DNA from: JANSWP01 sp041941305
GTDB taxonomy: Bacteria; Bacteroidota; Bacteroidia; Chitinophagales; Saprospiraceae
Assembly: GCA_041941305.1 (NCBI GenBank)
Contig: JBGTQJ010000021.1
Location: forward strand, 1 to 64,000
Direction of reading: 5' to 3'
Length of the DNA: 64,000 bases
Part shown: positions 15,748 through 25,992 of the stretch, in pieces
Position numbering within the stretch: the first letter of the stretch is position 1
Layout: every line of letters begins with the position of its first letter
Translations under genes and position numbers: made by a program
The notes under the pieces: generated by a model
What the model saw: the letters and a program-made list of their open reading frames with translations, nothing else
Database searches by the model: none
Told to the model about the DNA's origin: nothing

Positions 15748-18099
15748 TTACCAATTATTCTTCCAAATCATGATTGAATCATTTTTATAAAGGTCTGTAT
15801 CCAAAGGCCGAATCAAAAGGTCGTCTATATGAAAGGATTCTGAATCTCTCAAATTCCAGGTGACGATAAATCTGAAGTGACTATCTGCTGCTTTTGGTTT
15901 GAAAGTATTTGTGGAGAGCCCCCAACAAGGCTCCGCACAGGTAAGAATCTGCCTGCCGAGATACCATTTTTTTTCTTGCAGCTTTTCCCCACTCGGAGCA
16001 ATTTCCTGTAAAAGGCCTGCAAGGGACATCCCAAATCGATCGGTTCCAAAATTGACCCATAGACTTATCTCATAGGGCTTCCCAGGTCGTAGATTTGGCA
16101 ATTTTTGATCAAAAATGATATTCATGTCTGTTGTAATACCCACAAATCTTTTATTTTCATTTGAAGGTTTGTCGTTTCCGGGGTTGTCAAAATCGAGAAA
16201 AACAAAATTTTTCAGACTATCCGTTGAAAGGAAATCACCATGCTCAAAAAGCATGTCATTTTTCAAGGCATTATCGACCTCAATAATGCGATCTGAGATG
16301 CTTGCACTGAAGGCACCTAGAGGAATTTCATACAATTCCATATTGCCCTCTTCATACAAGAATTTGGCTCTTTCTTTCAAATGCCCATATCGTTTGGCTT
16401 CAGCTGCTTTGATTTTTTTCCACCAAATCATCAGAATCGGTTTTTCAGAGGGATAGTCTTCAAAAACCCTTGGAATAATAAATGGTTTGCCGAGCAATTG
16501 CCATTGTTTAAATGTTTGAATGCGAGAAGTGCGGGTGAGCATGGCTGCAATATTGGGCAAGCCCGTTTGCGCACTCATGATGAAAGAAGCATGGGAACTG
16601 AAGCCCTCTTCATTTTTTGCAAAATTATTGGAGCCAATATTGAAATAAGGAATGGGTAAAATCGCCTGGTATTTTGAAAAGTCAACCTCTTTTATCGTCG
16701 TGTACGCTTCTCCTTTTTTGAAGCGATGTCCATCGTATAGTTTGTATGTTCTGGAATGGGAAAACTCAAAAGCATCGTAGCAAAGCAAGCTGATTATCAA
16801 TGCTAAAGGCAGTTTTATCAAGTTAGGAGGAAACTTCACCTCATTGAGCCAATTAAACAACTGTGTAAAAGCGTAAATATTAATACCAAAATAGAAGACC
16901 CAGGCAAACCTTCCTATGGAGCGGAATTGGCGAAGTGGTCCGGCATAGTCTAGTAGAAATTCCATTTTGGGAATGATGAAAGGGATGCCACAGGCGAAAA
17001 GTGCCAGCATGATGCTGGTAATGAGGATGGTGGAAAGGTAAGAGGAATGCACCGAAAATTCAGTTGTGGGTTGTGGCTTATGGGTTTGTGTATTTAAAAA
17101 TTGCTCAAGCATGCTCCAAATCCATCTTAAAACCCATACAATGCAAAACAAGCCTGCTACAACCCCAACATATGCCCTTCCTTCAAATTCTGCCTTGTTG
17201 ATTTCAAAAAGATGTTCATCAATCCACTGGAAAACAGGCAATTGGAAATTGGTAAAAATGCTTTCTAATGTTGCTTTGTACTGAAGAAATCCTGATGGAT
17301 TGGGGCTGCGGTCAGTTACCGGATCGCCAGCAACCATCCAAAAGTAGTAGCATAACAGGGGGGGTAGTAACATTAACAGAAGATGCCTTGTTCTTTTCCA
17401 GCCATTTAAGATAGGAGAAAACATCAAGTTGCCTCCTACCTTAAGAGCTCCAAAAATCAAATACAAAAACACCACTCCGGCCAAAATCCCAAAGAAATAA
17501 AAATGGAACTGTGCTGAAATAAAGAGGGCAAAAGCTATCCAAATAGCCCACTTCCATTGTTTTTTTTCCTCGAAACGTAAGAGCAGGTAAAAAACCATAG
17601 GAATGACAAACACCATTGCGAGTCCAAAATGTCCATTGAGTCTTTGGGTTTGCGGAGCAAGGAAAGTGAGGGCAATTGCAATGGGAATACTGTACCAAAA
17701 AGGTAACCTGAGTTTTTTTAAAATCAACCAAAGAAATAAAGCGCAAAGCAATAAAGAAAGCATTAAGGTTAGGTGGATGATGTCCACAACTTGTGCATCT
17801 GATAATTCTGTAATATTTCTATGAATAAATCGAAGGGCAATCGCCAAACCAGGCAGCTCGGTAGCCGCCATGATGTGTTCTGAATAGGGGTAATTCATTC
17901 CCTCAAAATAGGAATAGGTTGAATCGTGGCGTATGTGAAAAATGGTATTGGTGTAGGTTTTCAGTCCATCGCCCCAAGCCATTACTACTTTTTGACTACC
18001 AAACTGGAAATAGACATCGCCAAAACGCAAAAAGATACATGCAGATGCGAGGGTAAGCAGCAGAAAAGCTTCGAGCAGGTATTTTTGCTTTTTTGGCAT
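15748..18099 (-). CDS. Large GT-C/YfhO-like multi-pass membrane protein
   Basis: A 783-residue protein with about ten predicted membrane helices in the first 440 residues and a large C-terminal domain, probably outside the cytoplasm. After the first helix comes GDGLKTY...FEGMNYPYSEH. Acidic residues in that first loop and the overall shape recall GT-C glycosyltransferases and YfhO-like proteins, which use polyprenyl-linked sugars. I cannot name the reaction. The C-terminal 200 residues look like a beta-sandwich (FVFLDFDNPGNDK, then PYEISLWVNFG). The start at 18099 avoids overlap with the preceding gene; the frame is open to 18195 without clear reason. It ends 57 bp before the DUF819 gene. Confidence 0.7.
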   Translation of the reverse strand: MPKKQKYLLEAFLLLTLASACIFLRFGDVYFQFGSQKVVMAWGDGLKTYTNTIFHIRHDSTYSYFEGMNYPYSEHIMAATELPGLAIALRFIHRNITELSDAQVVDIIHLTLMLSLLLCALFLWLILKKLRLPFWYSIPIAIALTFLAPQTQRLNGHFGLAMVFVIPMVFYLLLRFEEKKQWKWAIWIAFALFISAQFHFYFFGILAGVVFLYLIFGALKVGGNLMFSPILNGWKRTRHLLLMLLPPLLCYYFWMVAGDPVTDRSPNPSGFLQYKATLESIFTNFQLPVFQWIDEHLFEINKAEFEGRAYVGVVAGLFCIVWVLRWIWSMLEQFLNTQTHKPQPTTEFSVHSSYLSTILITSIMLALFACGIPFIIPKMEFLLDYAGPLRQFRSIGRFAWVFYFGINIYAFTQLFNWLNEVKFPPNLIKLPLALIISLLCYDAFEFSHSRTYKLYDGHRFKKGEAYTTIKEVDFSKYQAILPIPYFNIGSNNFAKNEEGFSSHASFIMSAQTGLPNIAAMLTRTSRIQTFKQWQLLGKPFIIPRVFEDYPSEKPILMIWWKKIKAAEAKRYGHLKERAKFLYEEGNMELYEIPLGAFSASISDRIIEVDNALKNDMLFEHGDFLSTDSLKNFVFLDFDNPGNDKPSNENKRFVGITTDMNIIFDQKLPNLRPGKPYEISLWVNFGTDRFGMSLAGLLQEIAPSGEKLQEKKWYLGRQILTCAEPCWGLSTNTFKPKAADSHFRFIVTWNLRDSESFHIDDLLIRPLDTDLYKNDSIMIWKNNW

Positions 18100-18136
18100 G
18101 AAGCCAAAAGTAGGGGATTTTAGGGATTCAATTTCT

Positions 18137-18649
18137 CTACTCCCGTTTCCTGTAAATCCCGTCAAACAAAGTAGCAAATGTTTCCCCGCCATCATTGGAG
18201 GATTTCCAAACTTGTCGGACAGTTCCTTCAGCTACATTGTGGGTAAAAGACATTTCAAACAAAACCATTTTGCCATCGCTTCCAGGAGTTTTGCCCTTCA
18301 AAAGCATCACATTGTTTTCAAATGTACCTGAAAAATTATAGGTGGCACCTGTGTTATCCACCCAGCATTGATTCCAGGTTTTGTTGCGCGGATTGTAGGT
18401 ATTTAAGCTTTTCCCTTCAAAAGCACTGCCTGCGCTTTCCCAGTTTTCTTCAATGACACAAGAACCCAGAAGGTTTTTGATATGGCTGCGTCCGACGAGG
18501 GTGTCTGCTGTGCTGTGATACACATCCCATTTACCGACCCAGAAATCAAATTGGCGATGCGCTTCCGTAGTACAAGGTGTTTGATTATTTTGACCAAAAG
18601 TAGGTAAGACAAAAATCGAAAGGAGAAAAAAAAGTAGTCTGGTTTTCAT
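18137..18649 (-). CDS. Exported DUF1579-like protein
   Basis: A 170-residue exported protein. The signal peptide is MKTRLLFFLLSIFVLPTFGQ. The mature part starts with a hallmark FDFWVGKWDV and contains alternating strands (LLGSCVIEENW, YNFSGTFENNVMLL), as in DUF1579-like calycin beta-barrels that may bind small hydrophobic ligands. The start at 18649 is chosen because it places the signal peptide at the N-terminus; an upstream ATG at 18691 gives a poor leader. It lies 37 bp upstream of the GT-C-like gene and may be co-transcribed with it. Confidence 0.8.
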   Translation of the reverse strand: MKTRLLFFLLSIFVLPTFGQNNQTPCTTEAHRQFDFWVGKWDVYHSTADTLVGRSHIKNLLGSCVIEENWESAGSAFEGKSLNTYNPRNKTWNQCWVDNTGATYNFSGTFENNVMLLKGKTPGSDGKMVLFEMSFTHNVAEGTVRQVWKSSNDGGETFATLFDGIYRKRE

Positions 18650-18864
18650 ATTGAAATATTTTATGCTATCAATTTCTGCCTCTAATGTCATTAAATTTTA
18701 AGTATTGTTTGATTTCAAAGATTTGTAAAGTGATGAATTCAGGATTTTGGGATGAGTGTTCGTGTTTAATCCAGCCTTTCCTCTCCAAAAAAGTTATTAA
18801 TTTCACCAGAAAATACATATTAATGAATTGTGGAATACACCCACAGCATAAAACAATCTAACTC

Positions 18865-21324
18865 ATGAATCACTCATTACTTAACCTAATTCGCTCCGTA
18901 TTAATACTAGCTATGACAACTTCCTTTTTACTCACTCACTCGCAAGAAGATTTGGGTTATCAAACACCTTCAAAGGCAATTGCTGATTTGATTGACGCAC
19001 CGCCTACTCCTGGTGTTTCCGTAAGCCCAAATTATGAATGGATGCTTTTTTTGGATAGACCGAGTTTGCCTTCCATCGAAGAGGTTGCTCAGGAAGAATT
19101 GCGCATCGCCGGGATAAGGATCAATCCAAAAACGAATGGTTCGAGTAGAGCCAGTTATTCCATTGGCATGTCCTTAAAATCTTTTTCAAATGGAAAAGAG
19201 GTGGCTATCAAAGGATTGCCTGAAAATCCTCGGATTCAAAATACGAGTTGGTCGCCTGATGGTTCCAAAATAATATTTACCAATACTTTGTCAAATGGAT
19301 TGCAATTGTGGATGGTAGACGTAGCTTCTGCGACTGCCAAAAAACTCACTGAAGAATTTGTCAATGATGCCATGAGTGGTAACCCATATCGCTGGTTTCC
19401 GGATGGAAAGAAGATTCTTTATAAAGCTGTTTTGGCAAATCGAGGCAATGCTCCTACTGAATCGAGTGTTCCTGCCGGTCCGATCATTCAAAACAATGAA
19501 GGTAAATCTGCACCAGTCCGAACCTATCAGGATTTATTGAGAAACAAATTTGATGAGTCCCTTTTTGACTATTATGCTACTGCGCAATTGAAAATAATGG
19601 ATCTGAGTTCCGGAACAGCTACAACTTTTGGAGATGCTGGTATTATCACGGGATTTAGTTTGTCTCCAGATGGAAATTATGTGATGATTTCGAGGGTTCG
19701 GAAGCCTTATTCCTACATTGTTCCTTATAGCCGATTTCCTTTTACGCAAGTTATATTTGATACAAAGGGAAATCCTGTCCGGGAATTGGCCAATATTCCG
19801 GCAGCTGAAAATATTCCCAAAGGCTTTGGTGCCGTTCGGGAAGGACGAAGAAATTTTAGCTGGCGGGCAGATAAACCTGCTTCAGTGTATTGGGTAGAAG
19901 CACAGGATGGCGGAGATCCCAAAAAAGAAGTGGCAGTTCGCGATAAGCAATTTTCTCTAGATGCGCCTTTTAACGGAGAACCTCAGGAAGGCATTTCTTT
20001 CAGTCTGCGTTACGGAGGTATTACCTGGGGAAATGATGGTTTGGCAATGGCAAGCGAATGGTGGTGGGCAACTCGGAAAAACATCACGAGTACCTGGAAT
20101 CCTTCCGATCCGGCTGCTGGGAAAACGATACTTTTTGATAGAAGCTGGGAAGACAGATACAGCGACCCTGGAAGTTTTGAATTGAAGCAAAACAAATATG
20201 GAAGGTATGTTTTGATGACGGCTGATGATGGGAAAACACTTTATATGAGAGGGCAGGGAGCTTCACCTGAGGGCAACCGTCCCTTTGTCGATAAGTTCAG
20301 TTTGGAAACTAAAGAAGCGCAAAGATTGTGGCGTTCTGAAGCACCCTATTATGAGTATCCCATTGCTATTTTGGATGAAAATAAAGGAATCGTTTTGACG
20401 CGCCGGGAATCCAATACCGAAGTGCCTAATTTTTATGAAAGAGACTTAAATTCTGGCAATCTCCGCCAATTGACAGATTTCCCAAATCCTTTCGAAGCAT
20501 TGAAGGAGGTCCAAAAGGAATTTGTGAAATACAAAAGAGAAGATGGCATTGAATTGACAGGAACGCTGTATACTCCTCCAGGCTATGATAAAGAAAAAGA
20601 TGGCCCCCTCCCAGTCCTGATGTGGGCATATCCCAGGGAATTTAAAAGCAAGGATGCAGCTGGACAGGTGACGGATTCTCCCTATGAATTCATTCGGGTA
20701 GGTTGGTGGTCTCCGATTTTGTGGGTAATGGCGGGCTATGCCGTATTTGATGATTTTGGTATGCCAATCATAGGTGAAGGTGATGAAGAACCGAATGAAA
20801 AATTTGTAGAGCAATTGACTTCCGGTGCAGAAGCAGCCATCAATAAAATTGTAGATATGGGTGTGGCAGATCGAGACAGATGTGCAGTCGGTGGACATTC
20901 CTACGGAGCCTTTATGACTGCTAACTTAATGGCACATACAGATCTATTTGCAGCTGGAATTGCGAGAAGTGGGGCTTACAATAGAACCTTGACTCCTTTT
21001 GGCTTCCAATCTGAGGAAAGGACTTTCTGGGAAACTCCAGAAACCTATTTTAAGATGTCTCCATTCATGCATGCCAATAAAATAAAAGAACCTTTATTGC
21101 TGATTCATGGAGAAGCGGATAACAATTCAGGAACCTTTCCTATGCAATCTGAGCGATTTTATGGTGCCTTAAAAGGACATGGTGCTACCGTTCGTTTGGT
21201 GATGTTGCCACATGAAAGCCATGGTTATCGAGCCAAGGAATCTGTTATGCATGCAGCCTGGGAAACCGGGCAGTGGTTGGATAAGCATGTGAAGAATAAG
21301 AAGAAGGATGGTGCGAAGCCATGA
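18865..21324 (+). CDS. Secreted S9 family peptidase (glutamyl endopeptidase-like)
   Basis: An 819-residue prolyl-oligopeptidase-family serine peptidase, closest in pattern to the S9D glutamyl endopeptidases. An N-terminal signal region (LILAMTTSFLLTHS) is followed by a seven-bladed propeller region (about 40-560, with WSPDGSKI and LSPDGNYV blades) and an alpha/beta hydrolase domain. The catalytic triad is visible: Ser679 in GGHSYGA, Asp752 in HGEADNNSG and His786 in HESHGY. It should cleave oligopeptides in the periplasm or outside. It is a single gene ended by a strong hairpin at 21341-21385. Confidence 0.92.
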   Translation: MNHSLLNLIRSVLILAMTTSFLLTHSQEDLGYQTPSKAIADLIDAPPTPGVSVSPNYEWMLFLDRPSLPSIEEVAQEELRIAGIRINPKTNGSSRASYSIGMSLKSFSNGKEVAIKGLPENPRIQNTSWSPDGSKIIFTNTLSNGLQLWMVDVASATAKKLTEEFVNDAMSGNPYRWFPDGKKILYKAVLANRGNAPTESSVPAGPIIQNNEGKSAPVRTYQDLLRNKFDESLFDYYATAQLKIMDLSSGTATTFGDAGIITGFSLSPDGNYVMISRVRKPYSYIVPYSRFPFTQVIFDTKGNPVRELANIPAAENIPKGFGAVREGRRNFSWRADKPASVYWVEAQDGGDPKKEVAVRDKQFSLDAPFNGEPQEGISFSLRYGGITWGNDGLAMASEWWWATRKNITSTWNPSDPAAGKTILFDRSWEDRYSDPGSFELKQNKYGRYVLMTADDGKTLYMRGQGASPEGNRPFVDKFSLETKEAQRLWRSEAPYYEYPIAILDENKGIVLTRRESNTEVPNFYERDLNSGNLRQLTDFPNPFEALKEVQKEFVKYKREDGIELTGTLYTPPGYDKEKDGPLPVLMWAYPREFKSKDAAGQVTDSPYEFIRVGWWSPILWVMAGYAVFDDFGMPIIGEGDEEPNEKFVEQLTSGAEAAINKIVDMGVADRDRCAVGGHSYGAFMTANLMAHTDLFAAGIARSGAYNRTLTPFGFQSEERTFWETPETYFKMSPFMHANKIKEPLLLIHGEADNNSGTFPMQSERFYGALKGHGATVRLVMLPHESHGYRAKESVMHAAWETGQWLDKHVKNKKKDGAKP

Positions 21325-21340
21325 TGAATGCTATATATTA

Positions 21341-21385
21341 AATGAAACAGCCCCGGTTGAGCAACTCAATCGGGGCTGTTTCATT
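21341..21385. terminator. Bidirectional intrinsic terminator
   Basis: A 15-bp perfect stem AATGAAACAGCCCCG / CGGGGCTGTTTCATT, extended inward by TTGAG/CTCAA. It lies between the convergent peptidase and acyl-CoA dehydrogenase genes. Confidence 0.85.
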
Positions 21386-21401
21386 AAGAAAATTTACTGT
21401 T

Positions 21402-23294
21402 TTAAAAGCAATAACCTTTATGCTCTATACAATAATCGGCTACCTCTCTTCTTATTTGTTTTGGGTTGATGTTAATGGATTCCAACATTTTTCGAACGAA
21501 ATAGAGCAAAAATTTTCTCTGCAAGCCAGTGGCAAAGCTATTGACGGCATCTCTGGCTGCTTTCTTTGCAATATCTCTGGCTTCGTACAAATACAGCTGC
21601 ATCACAGCAGTCTGAAGTTTTAATTTTCTTTCATCTCCGGCATTTTTACTGTTTTGCAATTTTTGAATTTTTAGCAAAATGCTTTCGCAGACATAGGCTT
21701 CAGCAAGCATGTCGGAAAAATTGAGGATGATTTCCTGTTCCTCTATCAGTTTCTTGCCCAACTTTTTGCCGGCGGCGCCGGAAATCAGCAGGAACGTATT
21801 TTTTAAGCCTTGTACAAAGCGTTGTTCTTTGGCGAATCCAGCATCGCTTTTAAATGGCAACAATTGTCTGATAATAAAGCTTGGTACCTTCTTCCCAGCC
21901 CCAATTAAATCCAGTTCTTTGGTTTGCAGCCCTCTTTTTGTTAATTCGCCGACGGAAAGCATTCGGTTGACCTCATTGGTGCCTTCGTAGATTTTGGTGA
22001 TTCTGGCATCGCGGTAAGCCATTTCCATACCTGTCTCGGTAGCGTAACCCATACCTCCATGCATTTGTATGCCTTCGTCCGTTGCATAACATGCTAAAAC
22101 AGAACCCTTTGTTTTCAAAATAGAGCATTCTACAGCAAATTCTCGGACAGCTTGCAAAGAAGCTTCGCTGGCAGGAAGTCCCTTGGCTTTTAGTTCTGAG
22201 ACTTTTAAATCAATATTGTAGCCAGTCCTGTACAAAGCAGCTTCAATTGCCAGTGTTTTAGCGGCGATGTCTCCCAATTTGTGTTTAATTGCACCAAAAT
22301 TGGCAATGGGTTCTCCAAATTGTTGCCGTTCAGTAGTAAATTCTACACAGCGAGTAGTAGTGAATTTACCGGCACCAACACCGCCGGCTCCTAGTTTTAT
22401 TCTTCCGGTATTCAAAATATTGAGCGCCATTTTGAAACCTTCTTCGCGTTCTCCTAACAAATTTTCTACGGGAACTTTACAATTGTCAAAAAACAATTGA
22501 ACGGTAGAAGAACCCTTAATCCCCATCTTCTTCTCTTCAGAGCCAATGGTCAGCCCATCATAATTTTTTTCCACGATAAAAGCAGAAAGATTCTTGTCCT
22601 GGTCAATTTTTGCGAATACCACAAAAATATCTGCGATACCCCCGTTGGTGATCCATATTTTTTGCCCATTCAGGAGATAGTGTTTCTGATTGGTGCTTAA
22701 AGTCGCTTTGGTCTTACCAGAGTTGGCGTCAGAACCGGCAGTAGGTTCTGTAAGTGCATAAGCTGCAATCAATTCTCCCGAAGCTACACCTGGCAAATAC
22801 TTTTGTTTTTGGGCTTCGTTTCCGTAATAGGCAATCGGAAGGGAGCCAATCGATGTTTGAGCACCTAAAGATGTGGCGAAGGAAAATCCGGCAGCAATGG
22901 CTTCAGAAAATAAAACCCCAGTATTGAAATCCAGCCCCAAACCTCCATAGGTTTCCGGAATGCTTACGCCACATAGCCCCAATTCACCGGCTTTTTGTAT
23001 CATTTCTACTACTTCCTGCCTATCTTCCTCTCGAGTCATTTCCAATTCTCGTCCTCTTTGGAAAAATGGTTCTTGTACATTTTTTATGCAGAAATCAATG
23101 ACCGTTTGGGCGATCATTTTCTGTTCTTCGTTCCATTCTTCAGAAATGAAGATATTATTTGGTGAGGTCTTACCAATGAGAAACCAGCCTCCCTGGAGGG
23201 AATTTCTTGATTTAGAGGTGGATTTAGTTTTTTCTGCTTCCTGAACATTTTTTATTGCGATTTGATTCGGCAATCTTAGTGTTTCTGTACTCAT
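21402..23294 (-). CDS. Acyl-CoA dehydrogenase, long C-terminal type
   Basis: An FAD flavoprotein of 630 residues catalysing the first oxidation of fatty acyl-CoA. Signatures seen are YALTEPTAGSDAN for substrate/FAD binding and MHGGMGYATETGMEMAYRDARI. The catalytic base Glu lies in IYEGTNE near residue 437, as in MCAD/VLCAD. A further C-terminal helical region of about 170 residues is present, which is usual for VLCAD/ACAD9-like enzymes and suggests long-chain substrates. It is divergently transcribed from the TetR gene at 23451, which probably controls it. No partner ETF or thiolase genes are seen in the window. Confidence 0.93.
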   Translation of the reverse strand: MSTETLRLPNQIAIKNVQEAEKTKSTSKSRNSLQGGWFLIGKTSPNNIFISEEWNEEQKMIAQTVIDFCIKNVQEPFFQRGRELEMTREEDRQEVVEMIQKAGELGLCGVSIPETYGGLGLDFNTGVLFSEAIAAGFSFATSLGAQTSIGSLPIAYYGNEAQKQKYLPGVASGELIAAYALTEPTAGSDANSGKTKATLSTNQKHYLLNGQKIWITNGGIADIFVVFAKIDQDKNLSAFIVEKNYDGLTIGSEEKKMGIKGSSTVQLFFDNCKVPVENLLGEREEGFKMALNILNTGRIKLGAGGVGAGKFTTTRCVEFTTERQQFGEPIANFGAIKHKLGDIAAKTLAIEAALYRTGYNIDLKVSELKAKGLPASEASLQAVREFAVECSILKTKGSVLACYATDEGIQMHGGMGYATETGMEMAYRDARITKIYEGTNEVNRMLSVGELTKRGLQTKELDLIGAGKKVPSFIIRQLLPFKSDAGFAKEQRFVQGLKNTFLLISGAAGKKLGKKLIEEQEIILNFSDMLAEAYVCESILLKIQKLQNSKNAGDERKLKLQTAVMQLYLYEARDIAKKAARDAVNSFATGLQRKFLLYFVRKMLESININPKQIRREVADYCIEHKGYCF

Positions 23295-23450
23295 GATTTG
23301 GGTGTATAATGATGGAGAATATGGATTTGGGGGTTTAAAAATGTAAAATTAGGATTTAGATACTAAAAATGAATTGGAAATGAATTTAATTATTAATTTT
23401 GTCAATGTCTTGAAAATGTGCTGAAAACTTAAATTCTCAACACATTATTC

Positions 23451-24083
23451 GTGAGTAAAGCTACCAAAAGAAAGATTATCCGTTCTACCATTGACCTGTT
23501 TAATGAGCGAGGTATAAAGAATGTGCGGGTTCAAGACATTGCAGATGCTGCAGGTATAAGCCCTGGCAATCTCACCTATCATTTTAACACTAAGAAAGAT
23601 TTGATGCCAAGTATCCGGCGCTATATGATGAAGACGCTGGATGAGATGGCTTTTGGCAATCGCTTTTTTGAAAAAGGTATAGAAGGTATGGATGTGGTTC
23701 AAAGTTATCTGGAATACATCCATAAATTCAGATTCTTTTACCTCGATACCTTGGAAATTATGCGTGCATATCCGGTCATTCAGGAAACGCATCGTCAACA
23801 AATTGAATTGGAAATTACTTCTATAAAAAACCTCATCAATTACGTCACCCAGAAAAACTATCTCCAGCCCGAACCTCATGAAGGACTTTACCATTCTCTC
23901 GCCAACCAAATCTGGATGACCCTTCATTTTTGGCTATTAAAACGCAGCATTAAAGGGGAACATGGACCAGGAATAGAGGAGGGGCTAATGGCAGTAGCCG
24001 ACCTGTTTTTTCCACACTGTACAGACTTCGGAAAGAAGGAATATGAAAAATTAAAGGAAAGAGTTTTGGCTTTGAAGGCATAG
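23451..24083 (+). CDS. TetR/AcrR family regulator
   Basis: A 210-residue one-component regulator. The N-terminal helix-turn-helix (residues 5-52) reads RKIIRSTIDLFNERG then VQDIADAAGISPGNLTYHF, a standard TetR DNA-binding domain. The C-terminal helical ligand domain is not diagnostic. The start is a GTG at 23451. The gene faces away from the acyl-CoA dehydrogenase across a 156-bp A+T-rich intergenic region, the usual arrangement for a fatty-acid-responsive repressor. That role is inferred from position only. Confidence 0.88.
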   Translation: MSKATKRKIIRSTIDLFNERGIKNVRVQDIADAAGISPGNLTYHFNTKKDLMPSIRRYMMKTLDEMAFGNRFFEKGIEGMDVVQSYLEYIHKFRFFYLDTLEIMRAYPVIQETHRQQIELEITSIKNLINYVTQKNYLQPEPHEGLYHSLANQIWMTLHFWLLKRSIKGEHGPGIEEGLMAVADLFFPHCTDFGKKEYEKLKERVLALKA

Positions 24084-24140
24084 CTTGAAACAGGATTCAT
24101 CCCGTATTTTGGCGATCAAAACTTTTCGCTTTTTTCTTTT

Positions 24141-24256
24141 TTAATTCGTTGATAGTCAATTTGTTGCGGAATGTGCGTTGCGAGTTTGACCAACCCACAC
24201 CTCGCACCCCGCAATAAAGGTACATTACCTAGTGAGTTGAAATTCGATGATTTAAG
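24141..24256 (-). repeat. 116-bp dispersed element, copy 1
   Basis: The reverse complement of this segment aligns end-to-end with 48551-48666, also 116 bp. Both begin CTTAAATCAT, carry GAATTTCAACTCACTA, have a GC-rich centre (TGCGGGGTGCGAG and similar) and end in GAATTAA. Identity is roughly 80% by eye. The GC-rich centre can form a stem in the other copy (CGAGTTGCGGG/CCCGCAACTCG), partly decayed here. Confidence 0.75.
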
Positions 24257-24289
24257 AGTAGGTCTAAATTTTTCCTTCCTGTGCCACAG

Positions 24290-24331
24290 GGATGCCCTTG
24301 GCACAGTTTGTAAAATTTTTAGACAAACTCT
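24290..24331. repeat. 42-bp direct repeat downstream of GH32
   Basis: GGATGCCCTTGGCACAGTTT and the next 22 bases match 26108-26149 with 3 mismatches in 42 positions, in the same orientation. The two copies enclose the GH32 gene. A GTGCCA/TGGCAC hairpin overlaps this copy only. A shorter related piece (AAAATTTTTAGACATACTC) occurs at 46951. Confidence 0.8.
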
Positions 24332-24381
24332 AAGCTGTAATCTGGGAATTCAGGGTGATTCCTATCTCTATGACTATTTTC

Positions 24382-25992
24382 TTACCAAATAGAATTAAAC
24401 TCAAATAAGTGGAAGACATCCGCATTTGCCCTTCCAGGACCGGTAGCGTACAATTCAAATCCACCCTGGTCGTGATTTGGAAAGACTTGAGCTGTCATAG
24501 CCAATTCACCCCCATTGACGAATATTTCGATGATGGAATGGTCAATGAGAACGTGCAATTGAATCTTATCATCTTTTAGTGGAATCGGGTACTCATCCAG
24601 AACAGAAAATTTCTCATTAAAGGTTGTATTTCCCGACTTGCTCTTATCAATAAACAGTACCTGCCTTGCATAGTCATAACCAATCGTCGTTTCTTCCAAA
24701 ACATTGCCATTGTCATCTACACTTTTGAAAACTTTCATACCAAAATCTGAAGCAACAAGAGGAATCGAATCGACAGCAAAAGTGACTTGTATTTCGGCGT
24801 TCTTAGTATTCATTTTTTCAAAAAGAGTAGGGGAGGTAGGCAATGCCAGATCGGTATATCCTCCATATTTTCCTCTAATATTTTCAATTTCTTTTAAAGG
24901 AAATTGTATCAGTTTGTAGCCATCAGCAGTTTTGTCCATTTGCAGACGCCTGACAACAGATTGTGCCGATCTCCAGGGGCTTGTCGGAATATCTTCTCCG
25001 TAGTCCCAGTTATTGATCCAACCAATCAAAAGCCTCCTGCGATAAGGGTCATCATTCCAGGTAACAGCTGCGTAAAAATCCCTTCCAACATCGAGGTAGT
25101 GGCTACCCGTTTCCCCTTCATCCAGGGTAAAGCTTTGTCCATCAAAATTGCCTATAAAATATTGCATACCAAAAGTGCCTTCTTGTGCTCCCCCTCCTGA
25201 AATCAGCAATACCCATTTGGAAACGCCGGGCTCATTGCGCACTTTGAGCTCAAATAAATCTGGGCATTCCCAAATTTTAGAAATATCTCCAATACCACTA
25301 AATTCACTCAACTTTTGCCAATTGACCAAATCTCTGGAACCATAAAATAATACCTTGTATTCCTTTGGCAAAACGACTGCCATGACCCATTTTTGGGATT
25401 GCTCATGCCAAAATACTTTTGGATCCCTAAAGTCTTTTTCTCCGATGTCTATCACTGGATTATTGTCGTATTTGGTCCAGGTTATGCCCTTGTCAGTACT
25501 GTAAGCCAGGCTTTGATGTTGAACGACGGCTTCTTCTTTGTTGTGAACATGAGAGGTATAAAAAGCAATCATGCAATCTGGCGTTCCATCCGGGCAAATG
25601 CGGCTGCGGTTGCCTTTATCTACGATGGCACTTCCAGAGAAAATCATAGTCGTATCCTTATCTGCTTTATTCGCTTCTTCATAAAGCGCAATGGGCATAT
25701 GTCCCCAATGGATCAAATCACGAGATACCGCATGTCCCCAACTCATGTGCCCCCATTGGTTTCCCCAGGGATTGTGCTGGTAGAATAAATGCCATTGACC
25801 ATCATAATACACCAAACCATTTGGGTCATTCATCCAGTTGGCTTGTGGAGTGAAATGGAATTGTGGACGGTGTTTTTCCTGATAAGTCACTTCGATTTCG
25901 TCCGTATGTGGACCTAAATTGTCAGCACAGTTTTGAAGGCACATGACAGAAGCAAGAAAGAAAAGTATATTGTAAAAGGTTTTTAGATTCAT
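24382..25992 (-). CDS. GH32 fructan hydrolase lipoprotein (levanase/inulinase type)
   Basis: A surface or periplasmic glycoside hydrolase of 536 residues acting on beta-fructosides. From the start at 25992 there is a hydrophobic leader ending near LQNCADN, a probable lipidation Cys at residue 22. Active-site residues of GH32 are all visible: nucleophile Asp56 in NWMNDPNG, transition-state stabiliser Asp190 in FRDP and acid/base Glu242 in WECPDLFE. The C-terminal beta-sandwich (about 390-536) includes HSIIEIFVNGG. An ATG further up at 26049 would add a non-signal-like stretch and is not used. The gene has no transporter or kinase beside it and is enclosed by 42-bp direct repeats (24290 and 26108), suggesting transfer as a unit. 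Confidence 0.93.
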   Translation of the reverse strand: MNLKTFYNILFFLASVMCLQNCADNLGPHTDEIEVTYQEKHRPQFHFTPQANWMNDPNGLVYYDGQWHLFYQHNPWGNQWGHMSWGHAVSRDLIHWGHMPIALYEEANKADKDTTMIFSGSAIVDKGNRSRICPDGTPDCMIAFYTSHVHNKEEAVVQHQSLAYSTDKGITWTKYDNNPVIDIGEKDFRDPKVFWHEQSQKWVMAVVLPKEYKVLFYGSRDLVNWQKLSEFSGIGDISKIWECPDLFELKVRNEPGVSKWVLLISGGGAQEGTFGMQYFIGNFDGQSFTLDEGETGSHYLDVGRDFYAAVTWNDDPYRRRLLIGWINNWDYGEDIPTSPWRSAQSVVRRLQMDKTADGYKLIQFPLKEIENIRGKYGGYTDLALPTSPTLFEKMNTKNAEIQVTFAVDSIPLVASDFGMKVFKSVDDNGNVLEETTIGYDYARQVLFIDKSKSGNTTFNEKFSVLDEYPIPLKDDKIQLHVLIDHSIIEIFVNGGELAMTAQVFPNHDQGGFELYATGPGRANADVFHLFEFNSIW